Assembly: GCA_050486405.1 (NCBI GenBank)
Contig: JBJHDF010000003.1
Span: forward strand, 135,280 to 199,279
DNA from: JBJHDF01 sp050486405
Lineage (GTDB): Bacteria; Pseudomonadota; Gammaproteobacteria; Pseudomonadales; Cellvibrionaceae
Length of the DNA stretch: 64,000 bases
Reading direction: 5' to 3'
Numbering within the stretch: position 1 is the first letter of the stretch; each line of letters opens with the position of its first letter. Shown one piece after another: positions 40,410-47,778 of this stretch. A program made the translations under genes and the position numbers. Below the pieces are notes generated by a model that searched no databases, was not told where the DNA came from, and was given only the letters and a program-made list of their open reading frames with translations.

Positions 40410-40855
40410 GGTCTCTCTATACCGCGCACCGGCGCGCTCAGGGGCAAACGACTGCCATCGGCAAACTCCAGCTCCAGCGCCATTTCATCACCGGCCTTGA
40501 GCCCCTCGCGCAGCTCGAACAGCATCAGGTGCAGGCCGCCCGGCTCCAGGCTTAGGCTGCTGCCGGCCGGAATGGCCACCTGTTCTTCCTTGCGCATGCG
40601 CATCATGCCATCCACATGGGTGTGGCTGTGAATTTCCACCCGTTCAGCGTCGGGGCTGTGCACAGCCACCAACACCTGCTCCTGCTCCGCCGCGTTGTCG
40701 AGAGTCATGTAGCCAGCGCTAATATTGCGCCCGGGCACTGGCTCTCGCACCCAGGGATCGGCAACCACCACCGCCGGCTCACTGGCCAGGGCGGATGCGG
40801 ACAGAACGGAGAACAGCAGGCTTAACAACAGTGGCGGGGACAAGCGTTTTAACAT
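40406..40855 (-). CDS. Periplasmic copper chaperone PCu(A)C family
   Basis: A 149-residue protein with a signal peptide (cleavage after ALA). It binds Cu(I) and delivers it to the CuA or CuB sites of cytochrome oxidase. The metal motif H(M)x10Mx21HxM is recognisable across EIHSHTHVDGMMRMRKEEQ and GGLHLMLFEL. WVREPVPGRNISAGYMTLDN is the usual first part of the fold. First gene of a two-gene unit with DUF2333. Confidence 0.92.
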   Translation of the reverse strand: MLKRLSPPLLLSLLFSVLSASALASEPAVVVADPWVREPVPGRNISAGYMTLDNAAEQEQVLVAVHSPDAERVEIHSHTHVDGMMRMRKEEQVAIPAGSSLSLEPGGLHLMLFELREGLKAGDEMALELEFADGSRLPLSAPVRGIERP

Positions 40856-40936
40856 GGACAGACTCCCATGGTGGATGAATTTCCCAGCGCTGTAGTATAC
40901 GCGGAAACCGGCCTGAAGGCAGGTGGAATATCGCCG

Positions 40937-41971
40937 CTATTGACCGATCTGGTGCCTCACCCGCGCATAATCCGGTATCTGGAACTTGCGCCGGTATTGC
41001 TTGGGGGTCATCGCCGTGAAGCGTTTGAACAGGCGGCGAAAGAATGCCGGATCTTCATAGCCCACCGCCCAACTGATCTCTTCCACGGAACGATCGCCGG
41101 ATTCCAGTTCGCGCTTGGCCCGCTCGATGCGAACCTGCTGCACATACTGGATGGGAGAGTAACCGGTGGCCTGCTTGAAGCGACGCTGGATAGTGGACTC
41201 GGTCAGCCCCGAGAACCTGACCATTTCATCGACCGGGCTGGCCACGGCGGCGTTGTCTGTCAGCCACGCCTGCAGGTCCCGCACCACGGCGTCGCCATGA
41301 TCCGTGGCAGGCTCAAAGTTGATATAGGGTGCCTGTGTTTCCTGGTGCCACTGAAACAGCAGAAACTGACCCAGCGCCTGGGCTGCGTCGTAGCCGGCAA
41401 AGCGCCCGATCAGATGCAGCACCAGATCCTGCCAGGAGCCGGAGGCGCCGGCCATCACGAATTCCTGCCGCGCACCACCGGTCATCAGCACCTGGCGCAG
41501 ATCCAGTCGCACGTCGGGAAAATTGCGCCTGAAAGTCCCGGCATAGGCCCAGTGAATGGTGGCGTTGAGTCCGCTCAGCAGCCCGGTCTCCGCCATCAGC
41601 AACGCGCCCGTGCAACTTGAACAGAGCACGGCGCCCTGGCCGTGCATTTGCTGAATCCATTGCACCGCCTGTGGGTAGCGGCCTGTGATCCATTCGTCAT
41701 TTTCGTTGACGGCCATGGAAGTGGTAATCACCACATCGGTGTGCTCCACCTGATCAAACGAACGCTGCGCAACAATGGGCAATCCCATGGGCGTGGTGAT
41801 GGGGCCTGCTTCGCTGCTCACGATTTCCACGGAGAACGACACCGGATTGCCTTTCAGGTGACCCAGCGACGACTGTATGGCAAGGGCTTCGTATATGCCG
41901 TTGATGGGCAGAGCCATGGAATCGGCAATGGCGATCAGACTGATGCGAATGGGTGCGTTGGTGTGGGCCAT
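40937..41971 (-). CDS. GlxA-type transcriptional regulator (DJ-1/PfpI plus AraC HTH)
   Basis: A 344-residue regulator. The N-terminal DJ-1/PfpI-like domain (about 8-200) has the nucleophile-elbow region VLCSSCTGALLMAETGLL. The C-terminal AraC domain (about 225-330) has two helix-turn-helix units: LTESTIQRRFKQATGYSPIQYVQQVRIERAKREL and SVEEISWAVGYEDPAFFRRLFKRFTAMTPKQYRRKF. Such proteins usually activate a neighbouring catabolic or detoxification gene. The most obvious target is the divergently transcribed AhpD-like gene (124-base shared gap). Confidence 0.92.
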   Translation of the reverse strand: MAHTNAPIRISLIAIADSMALPINGIYEALAIQSSLGHLKGNPVSFSVEIVSSEAGPITTPMGLPIVAQRSFDQVEHTDVVITTSMAVNENDEWITGRYPQAVQWIQQMHGQGAVLCSSCTGALLMAETGLLSGLNATIHWAYAGTFRRNFPDVRLDLRQVLMTGGARQEFVMAGASGSWQDLVLHLIGRFAGYDAAQALGQFLLFQWHQETQAPYINFEPATDHGDAVVRDLQAWLTDNAAVASPVDEMVRFSGLTESTIQRRFKQATGYSPIQYVQQVRIERAKRELESGDRSVEEISWAVGYEDPAFFRRLFKRFTAMTPKQYRRKFQIPDYARVRHQIGQ

Positions 41972-42095
41972 GGGCGCTCCGTGACTGAAATCAACCGGAA
42001 TTGCCCAGTTTCCCTCTTATATCAATCAGTTGCAAGGCATAGAGTGGTTGAACGCCTGCCGCTGGGGCAGGTGACGGCTCAACGAGGAGAACAAC

Positions 42096-42503
42096 ATGAA
42101 AAGCATTCGTACTCTTTTTGCAACGTGCGCCCTGATGCTGCTTGCAATGGCGCCAGGTGCGGCGGCTGACCAGGCACCCGCGTTTATGCAGAACACCTAC
42201 CCCGCGCAGGCCGTGGATGCGGTATTTGCGGAATTTCGCAACGTCATGCTCAGCCCTGATGCGGCGCTGGATCAGAAAACCAAGGAGCTGATCTCCCTGG
42301 GCGTGGCGGCGCAGGTGCCCTGCGACTATTGTGTTTACTACCATCAAAAAGCGGCCCGCGCTCTGGGCGCCACCGAAGCGGAAATCCGTGAAGCACTGGC
42401 CTCGGCAGCACTGGTGCGCAAATGGAGCACCATGCTCAACGGCTCACAATATGACATGAACACCTGGCGCCGGGAAGTGGATGCCATGTTTGGTGGCAAC
42501 TGA
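42096..42503 (+). CDS. Exported AhpD-like (carboxymuconolactone decarboxylase family) protein
   Basis: A 135-residue protein with a signal peptide (MKSIRTLFATCALMLLAMAPGAAA) and one AhpD-like domain: KTKELISLGVAAQVPCDYCVYYHQKAARALGATEAEIREAL. The redox motif C76-x2-C79-x3-H83 is complete, matching the peroxidase-reducing AhpD group rather than true decarboxylases. Export of this fold is uncommon and suggests periplasmic thiol chemistry or peroxide defence. It is divergent from, and likely controlled by, the GlxA-type regulator. Confidence 0.88.
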   Translation: MKSIRTLFATCALMLLAMAPGAAADQAPAFMQNTYPAQAVDAVFAEFRNVMLSPDAALDQKTKELISLGVAAQVPCDYCVYYHQKAARALGATEAEIREALASAALVRKWSTMLNGSQYDMNTWRREVDAMFGGN

Positions 42504-42547
42504 GCGACAGGCAAGTACTCAGGCGCGGGGCAGCGCTGCAGCGGAAG

Positions 42548-42576
42548 TTGCAATAGCCACCGCGTTTGCCTAGTAT
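42548..42576 (+). promoter_or_regulatory. Putative promoter of rfaH
   Basis: TTGCAA (42548-42553), a 17-base spacer, TAGTAT (42571-42576). Predicted start near 42583, giving a leader of about 95 bases that consists almost wholly of two hairpins. Confidence 0.45.
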
Positions 42577-42591
42577 GGAATCCAAGCCCCT

Positions 42592-42660
42592 GACGCCGCG
42601 CCGCAAAGCGTGGCGTCGAGAACAACAAGGCGCCTGCGGGCTCTAGCCCGTAAGACGCCT
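42592..42660 (+). promoter_or_regulatory. Structured 5' leader of rfaH (two hairpins)
   Basis: Hairpin 1: GACGCC (42592-42597) with GGCGTC (42612-42617), with a possible inner GC-rich pairing. Hairpin 2: AGGCG (42628-42632) with CGCCT (42656-42660), enclosing CGGGCT (42637-42642) and AGCCCG (42645-42650). The ribosome binding site AAGGAAG (42664-42670) follows at once, so hairpin 2 could affect access to it. No T tract follows, so it is not a simple terminator. Confidence 0.5.
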
Positions 42661-42677
42661 GGCAAGGAAGATACCGA

Positions 42678-43268
42678 GTGCAGACTGACGAACACCGCCA
42701 TCCGAGTCTCAAGCCACCGGACCAAGCGAACTACCGTGCCCACAGCCCTGCGTATCCCGACGATGGGCTCGACGCGAGCCGCTGGTATCTGATCCAGAGC
42801 AAGCCCAACGAAGCCAAGCGGGCCGAACAGAACCTGCGCAATCAGCGCTACGAATGCTTTCTGCCTACCCATCGGGTTTGCCGCCAGCGCTGCCAACGGA
42901 TCTACACCCGCACCGAGCCACTGTTTCCCAACTACCTGTTCATCCGCCTGAGCGGGCACAGCAACTGGCGCAGCGTTAATTCCACCCGCGGCGTGGCCCG
43001 GGTGGTGGCGTTCAACGGCCGGCCCACGCCGGTGACAGACGGCCTGGTTGCCGCCCTGCGCCAACGCTGCGTCCAGGACAGCGAGCAGCCGCCAGAATTT
43101 CTCTACCAACCCGGTGACACAGTGCGCATTACCCAGGGCTGCTTTCGCGATATCGACGCCATGGTGGAGTCCCACTGTGGCCGCGAGCGCGTGGTGCTGC
43201 TGCTGGAGTTGATGCAACGGCAACACCGGTTGACACTCCCGGTAGAAGCCGTCACCGGCACCGGCTGA
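42678..43268 (+). CDS. rfaH: RfaH-type transcription antiterminator (NusG paralogue)
   Basis: A 196-residue NusG-like protein. The NGN domain runs from about 35 to 140: RWYLIQSKPNEAKRAEQNLRNQRYECFLP and TEPLFPNYLFIRL, then NSTRGVARVVAFNGRPTPV. A KOW-type C-terminal domain follows (QPGDTVRITQGCFRDIDAMVESHCGRERVVLLLELM). NSTRGVxRVV and the missing NusG loops identify the RfaH branch, which binds ops elements and prevents premature termination in long surface polysaccharide or secretion operons. The start is GTG 42678 with AAGGAAG seven bases before it; the N-terminus is about 30 residues longer than in E. coli. No ops target was seen in this window. Confidence 0.9.
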   Translation: MQTDEHRHPSLKPPDQANYRAHSPAYPDDGLDASRWYLIQSKPNEAKRAEQNLRNQRYECFLPTHRVCRQRCQRIYTRTEPLFPNYLFIRLSGHSNWRSVNSTRGVARVVAFNGRPTPVTDGLVAALRQRCVQDSEQPPEFLYQPGDTVRITQGCFRDIDAMVESHCGRERVVLLLELMQRQHRLTLPVEAVTGTG

Positions 43269-43410
43269 GCAACCGGCGCCGTCGACAACTCCTTGGTAAT
43301 ACCGGCAAGACCAGTCGGATAAACGTTGCTCACTTCATGGCTGATTTGATCACGGACGACAACACCTGGGATCAGTGGAAGGGTAAAATGCCCGTAATTT
43401 ACAACAAAGG

Positions 43411-43439
43411 ATTCTCGTGATCTGCAAGGGATCGAGAAT
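43411..43439. repeat. Inverted repeat upstream of the FMN reductase gene
   Basis: ATTCTCG (43411-43417) and CGAGAAT (43433-43439) with GATC elements in between. It lies 55 bases before the FMN reductase ATG, so it could be an operator or a weak terminator of rfaH. Confidence 0.35.
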
Positions 43440-43494
43440 GACTTGAAAAGCATAACGGCAAACGCAACGCGAATCGGGAAGCACGAGGCAAACC

Positions 43495-44025
43495 ATGAAA
43501 ATATTGGCTATCAGCGGCAGCCTGCGGGCCGCGTCCTATAACACCCAACTGCTCAGGGCCGCCGAGCAAACGATTGCTGGGCACCAGTGGACCTACGCAC
43601 GGCTGGACGACTTACCCCTCTACAACCCGGAACTGGACGGCGACAGCAAGCCGGCACCGGCCCAGCGTCTTATCGACCAGGTTAGCGCAACCGATGCCCT
43701 GGTGATTGCCTGCCCCGAGTACAACTACGGCATCAGTGCCGCCCTTAAAAACGCTCTGGATTGGGCCTCGCGTCCAGCCTACAAATCTCCGCTGGCGCGC
43801 AAGCCGGTGCTGATAATGAGCGCCAGTCCCGGCCCCTATGGCGGCGCCCGCGCCCAGGGGCAACTCAAACAGGTGCTGCTGGGCGTGCTGGCCACCCCTT
43901 TTCCAGCGCCGGAATTTGCCGTCGGACAGATCAACACCAAGTTTGAACAGGGCGAATTATGCGATGAAGAAACGCGCGGAAAACTGGCGCGCCTGATGGA
44001 GGACTTCTACCGCTGGCTAGGCTAA
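43495..44025 (+). CDS. NADPH-dependent FMN reductase (quinone/chromate reductase type)
   Basis: A 176-residue flavodoxin-like enzyme. The FMN phosphate loop is GSLRAASYNTQLLRAA (GSxRxxSxN), and the isoalloxazine-binding segment is CPEYNYGISAALKNALDWASRP. These are hallmarks of the YieF/ChrR/SsuE family that reduces quinones or FMN with NAD(P)H, often as redox defence. Length is normal. AGGCAAACC precedes the ATG as a modest ribosome binding site. The next gene starts 51 bases downstream and may be co-transcribed. Confidence 0.93.
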   Translation: MKILAISGSLRAASYNTQLLRAAEQTIAGHQWTYARLDDLPLYNPELDGDSKPAPAQRLIDQVSATDALVIACPEYNYGISAALKNALDWASRPAYKSPLARKPVLIMSASPGPYGGARAQGQLKQVLLGVLATPFPAPEFAVGQINTKFEQGELCDEETRGKLARLMEDFYRWLG

Positions 44026-44076
44026 GCTGTGCTGTGGAATCACGAGCGGCAACCTGTTGAGAGGAGCACCCTGCAA

Positions 44077-45390
44077 ATGATCAGACGAGATTTCTTGAAG
44101 GCGAGTTGGATTGCGGCAGGATCCACTTTGATTCCTTCGCGGCCCTGGGCGAGCCAAACGGCAATCAAGATCGGCATCGTTGGCACCGGGTGGTGGGCGA
44201 CGGATGTCCTCATACCCGCCGCGCTTGATTCCGACAGATTCGAGATTGTCGGGTTGTGTGATGTTGAATCAAACGCTCTCACCAGAGCCAGCCGGAAAAT
44301 ACTGGAGTCCGGCGCCCAACAGCCACGGTTGTTCGAAGACTACCGAGAGATGTTTGACCTGCCGGGCCTTGAGGCGGTCGTCATCGCCACACCTACACAT
44401 TGGCACGCATTGCAGTTTATTGATGCCTGCCATAAGGGTTTGCACGTCTACCTGGAAAAACCCGTCAGCTATGATGTTCATGAAGGGCAAGCCATGCTGA
44501 AAGCAAAAAGACAAGCCAACACTATTGTGCAGGTAAGTTTCCCCAGGGTGGTATTTGGTGTCAACGATGAAGTCAGGGAATATCTGAACAGCGGTGAAGC
44601 CGGTGAGATATATGAAGTAAAGGCGAACATCCATTGGCGGGAGGGGGCAGTAGCTGAATTCGACCCACCGAGCACGCTCAACCATGACAAGTTTGTTGGT
44701 CCTGCCCAGGAGGTGCCTTTTGTTTCAGGTTCGGAAGGCGGCTCGTGGAACTGGCGATCACAGTACAATTTCAGCAAAGGCATTATGCCGGACTGGGGCA
44801 TCCACTATATCCATAATCTTAGACAAGTCCTGAATCTTGATCTACCCAACCAGGTATCCGCCACCGGGGGTATCTTAAAGAACCACACCCACGACAACCC
44901 GGATTACCTGGATGTCAAATTTGATTTTAATGGCTTGCCCGTATATTGGTCGCACAGGACATGGGGATTCAATAATCCAATGCCGGAAACAAATCATGGG
45001 GTATTCTACTGCGGCGACAAAGCAACCGTTTTCGCAAGTGACCAGGGCTGGAAAGTCTATTCGTCCGACGCCAGCAAGCGCATGACGAAAGGCGAGATCA
45101 GGTTTCTCTGGGGAGAGAACGAAACTTATACCAACGCTTTCGCTAAGGCCTTTGCCGAGTTGTTTTATAACTTCGCGGAAGGCATCAGGTACAAAACCAA
45201 CGAACACATCATCAATACGCTGGAAGATTCAGAGAAAACCACAGCCTGCATAAACTATGGCGATATAGCCTACCGCTCACAAGCACCCATCAGCATTGAT
45301 ACCACCAGCGGACGCATGGCCGGAAACGACAAAGCCATGGCCATGCTGGCAAGACAATACCGACACCCTTACCGGCACCCATTTGCTTAA
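44077..45390 (+). CDS. Tat-exported Gfo/Idh/MocA family oxidoreductase
   Basis: A 437-residue protein from ATG 44077 (GAGGAG upstream); in-frame ATG/GTG-like starts further left would hide the signal. The N-terminus MIRRDFLKASWIAAGSTL has the twin-arginine motif, so it is exported folded, probably with its cofactor. The Rossmann motif is IGIVGTGWWATDVL, and the domain shows VVIATPTHWHALQFIDACHKGLHVYLEKPVS, including the EKP motif. The C-terminal domain includes GSWNWRSQYNFSKGIMPDWGIHYIHNL. Periplasmic members act on sugars such as glucose-fructose; the substrate here is unknown. Base composition is more AT-rich than the flanking housekeeping genes. Confidence 0.9.
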   Translation: MIRRDFLKASWIAAGSTLIPSRPWASQTAIKIGIVGTGWWATDVLIPAALDSDRFEIVGLCDVESNALTRASRKILESGAQQPRLFEDYREMFDLPGLEAVVIATPTHWHALQFIDACHKGLHVYLEKPVSYDVHEGQAMLKAKRQANTIVQVSFPRVVFGVNDEVREYLNSGEAGEIYEVKANIHWREGAVAEFDPPSTLNHDKFVGPAQEVPFVSGSEGGSWNWRSQYNFSKGIMPDWGIHYIHNLRQVLNLDLPNQVSATGGILKNHTHDNPDYLDVKFDFNGLPVYWSHRTWGFNNPMPETNHGVFYCGDKATVFASDQGWKVYSSDASKRMTKGEIRFLWGENETYTNAFAKAFAELFYNFAEGIRYKTNEHIINTLEDSEKTTACINYGDIAYRSQAPISIDTTSGRMAGNDKAMAMLARQYRHPYRHPFA

Positions 45391-45407
45391 ACCCGGTTCT
45401 CCAACCA

Positions 45408-46586
45408 CTATGGCCGCGCGATTTTCTCAAAGCTGCTAGCATGCCATGGCAAAACAGTGGTATCGGAGCGTACTTGTTGGTTGTCACCACCATAAACCAC
45501 CCACGCGGGTCCGGTGCTGTCATCAGCCAGTTTCCGCCAAAAGTCCAGCCCTTTAAAGTAATCCTGAATGATCGTTTGCCCGGACTTGATTTCCAGCGGT
45601 GACAACTGAGCTCCATGGTCGATCAGCACGTCCACCTCATGACCCGAACGATCACGCCAGAAGTACAGGTTCGAGCTTTCCCCCGCGTTATATCGGGCTT
45701 TCAGCAATTCGCTGATCACCCAGGTTTCGAACAGCGCGCCTCGTTGTACGTGGGTAGTCAATTGGCTTTGGTCCTGGATGCTGAGCAACCAGCAGGCAAG
45801 ACCAGTATCCAGAAAATAGAGTTTGGGGGTCTTGACCAGGCGCTTGTTAAAATTCTGGTGGTGTGGCGGTAACAGATGGACGATGTAGCTAGCCTCCAAT
45901 ACAGATATCCAAGCTTTGGCTGTGTTGTGTGTAATACCGCTGTCGCTGGCCAGAGAGGAAAGATTGAGAAGCTGCCCGGTTCTACCTGCGCACAATCTCA
46001 GAAAGCGCTGGAAAGTGCCCAAATCCTGCACCTTTATAAGCTGTCGAACGTCTCTTTCCAGATAGGTGCGAACATAGTTTCCGTGCCAGGGATGTGGTTC
46101 GAGTCCGCGGTCGAAGATGGGTGGGAATGCTCCCTCAAAAAGTACCTTGTCCAGATTTTGCTCGACTTTTCCTGCGCTCCGCAGCTCACCGTAGGTCATA
46201 GGCAACAGTGTCAGTAGCGCCGCTCTGCCCGCCAAGCTCTGGGTGATACCGGATAACAAGCCAAACTGCTGTGATCCGGTCAGGATAAATTCGCCAGGTT
46301 GCCGTTTTTCATCCACGCGAGTCTGAATATACGAAAACAGTGCGGGGCAACGTTGCGCTTCATCCAGGATAACGCCCTTGTCAAACTGATTTAGAAATCC
46401 GCGAGGGTCAGTGTCGGCAAACTCCCGGTGATCCAGGTCTTCAAGCGAGACGTAGTGGTGGTCGGGGAAGGCGTGTTTTACCAGAGTGGATTTTCCCGAC
46501 TGGCGTGGTCCGGTGACAACGACCACCGGATAGCCCTTTGCGAAGTGCAGAACCCTGGGTTCCGCGTCTCGGGGAATATAGGTCAT
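45408..46586 (-). CDS. AAA ATPase with DUF4143 domain
   Basis: A 392-residue protein. The AAA_14 part has Walker A GPRQSGKSTL (about 26-35), Walker B GVILDEAQRCP and sensor FILTGSQQFGLL. DUF4143 follows (LKARYNAGESSNLYFWRDRSGHEVDVLIDHG), with restriction-endonuclease-like residues (D-x-L-I ... EIKSG in LSPLEIKSGQTI). These proteins are widespread in accessory DNA and their function is not settled; links to mobile elements and toxin-antitoxin contexts have been suggested. The start at 46586 is followed upstream by an inverted repeat that could be an operator. Confidence 0.92.
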   Translation of the reverse strand: MTYIPRDAEPRVLHFAKGYPVVVVTGPRQSGKSTLVKHAFPDHHYVSLEDLDHREFADTDPRGFLNQFDKGVILDEAQRCPALFSYIQTRVDEKRQPGEFILTGSQQFGLLSGITQSLAGRAALLTLLPMTYGELRSAGKVEQNLDKVLFEGAFPPIFDRGLEPHPWHGNYVRTYLERDVRQLIKVQDLGTFQRFLRLCAGRTGQLLNLSSLASDSGITHNTAKAWISVLEASYIVHLLPPHHQNFNKRLVKTPKLYFLDTGLACWLLSIQDQSQLTTHVQRGALFETWVISELLKARYNAGESSNLYFWRDRSGHEVDVLIDHGAQLSPLEIKSGQTIIQDYFKGLDFWRKLADDSTGPAWVVYGGDNQQVRSDTTVLPWHASSFEKIARP

Positions 46587-46631
46587 GTTGACCTCCGTTT
46601 ACCTTCCCAAGACTATAGCATGAGGGGATTA

Positions 46632-46664
46632 TGGCTAATTGTCAATTTAATTATCAATTAGCCA
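46632..46664. promoter_or_regulatory. Inverted repeat upstream of the DUF4143 ATPase gene
   Basis: TGGCTAATTG (46632-46641) and CAATTAGCCA (46655-46664), perfect 10-base arms with a 13-base AT-only-rich spacer, 46 bases before the ATPase start. Position and symmetry fit a regulator binding site or promoter element. Confidence 0.5.
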
Positions 46665-46719
46665 GATCCACCATTACCCTTGCTACTTGCCGTCTGTTAC
46701 CCCTGCGGTTGGTATATAC

Positions 46720-46905
46720 ATGAAATACCGAAAAATCGGTAAATATGGAAATGTAGTGGCAGTTATACCGATATTTCGGTGAGATCAGTGTCTGTGGGCG
46801 CCGGAAGGTGCCCTGCCCGACAGGGACTGGCAGGCGGTGGCCAAAAGCAGCCGCCTTTCGTTACCAAATCAGATTGAGATTCTGGAAAACGATATGCCAG
46901 GTTGA
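46720..46905 (+). pseudogene. Possible gene debris: one short frame broken by an internal stop
   Basis: The 333-base interval 46587-46919 has no intact gene. From ATG 46720 a 20-residue frame (MKYRKIGKYGNVVAVIPIFR) ends at a TGA, and the same frame then runs for 40 codons (EGALPDRDWQAVAKSSRLSL and on to ENDMPG) to a second stop at 46905. The second part has protein-like composition and reads like the C-terminus of a lost gene. I recognise no family. Confidence 0.3.
46727..46780. promoter_or_regulatory. Two matching palindromes, operator-like
   Basis: ACCGAAAAATCGGT (46727-46740) and ACCGATATTTCGGT (46767-46780) both have the form ACCGA-N4-TCGGT, and their starts are 40 bases apart, close to a whole number of helical turns. 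Paired sites of this kind are typical of autoregulated promoters (for example Xre-type antitoxins), yet no such gene remains beside them. Confidence 0.45.
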
Positions 46906-46919
46906 CAATAGTTATTTGA

Positions 46920-47666
46920 TCATTGCTCGGAACCAGAGCTGCCAAACCGATGCACCGCCGGCGCCGCCCCGGGCATGATGTCGCCGCGCAGCAGGTAGCC
47001 GGGCACACCTTCGCGCATTTTCTGGTAGATCCAGCGGCCCTCGGTGTCGTTGCGGGCGATGATCAGGATCATCAGATCCTGCTCGCGCACCTGTTGCGCC
47101 AGGGCGGCCAGTTCTTCCGCCAGGCTGTCTTCGCGCCGGGTAAGGCGGCCGGGATCGATGCGCAACAGGAGATCGCCGGAGGCAGCCTCGCGCTGGCGCT
47201 GCGCGTCCGCCCGCGCCTGGCGGTAGTGGGTAATCGCATCGCTCACCAGCAGGTCATCCGGGTCCAGGGGGCGGGCGAGATCGAGCAGCCGCAACGCCTC
47301 GCCGAAGTGGCTCTGGGCAGCCGCCGAGCGGGCCAGGTCCAGGTAGTACAGCAACACCGCCTGCAGGCCCGAGCGGGCCTGGGCGTTGTCGGGGTCCAGC
47401 AGCAGTGCCTCGCTGAAGTAGTCGTGGGCGTTGTCGTAGTCCGGGCGCAACAGGCGGCCCCGGCGCAGGGCTTCGTCGCCGAGCCAGAGCAGTCGCTCCA
47501 GGCGCAGCGCCCGCTCCCGCTCCGGGTCCGGCTGAACGACCGGCTGCTGGGCGGCAGGCCGCATGCCGGGCATGGGCTTTTGTGGCTGGCAACCAGGCAG
47601 CAGCAGAAGCATCAGCAGGCAGATCACTGTTGCGCGCAACACCTTCAACCTCACAGAAACTGTCAC
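46920..47666 (-). CDS. TPR-containing lipoprotein
   Basis: A 248-residue lipoprotein. I place the start at GTG 47666, preceded by GAAGAGG, which gives a signal ending LLMLLLLPGC; ATG 47708 would add residues without a role. Two or three TPR-like helical repeats follow (about 50-140: NAHDYFSEALLLDPDNAQARSGLQAVLLYY, AQSHFGEALRLLDLARPLDPDDLLVSDAITHY), then a C-terminal beta-alpha segment (REQDLMILIIARNDTEGRWIYQKMREGVPGY). Function unknown; presumably an envelope assembly or scaffold protein. It is divergent from dsbD. Confidence 0.78.
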   Translation of the reverse strand: MTVSVRLKVLRATVICLLMLLLLPGCQPQKPMPGMRPAAQQPVVQPDPERERALRLERLLWLGDEALRRGRLLRPDYDNAHDYFSEALLLDPDNAQARSGLQAVLLYYLDLARSAAAQSHFGEALRLLDLARPLDPDDLLVSDAITHYRQARADAQRQREAASGDLLLRIDPGRLTRREDSLAEELAALAQQVREQDLMILIIARNDTEGRWIYQKMREGVPGYLLRGDIMPGAAPAVHRFGSSGSEQ

Positions 47667-47778
47667 GTTTTGTAAAACCTCTTCGGAACCAGGCCTCATT
47701 GCGGGCATCTATGGTACAGTGCATAGGGGCCGGGAGCATCCCCCTGCCGTTTCCACGTGTGTACAAGTGAACCAGAAT

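Noticed and set aside
46720..46905. In-frame TGA read as selenocysteine joining the two short frames
   Set aside because: No SECIS-like structure or selenoprotein family match is visible; a decayed gene is simpler.
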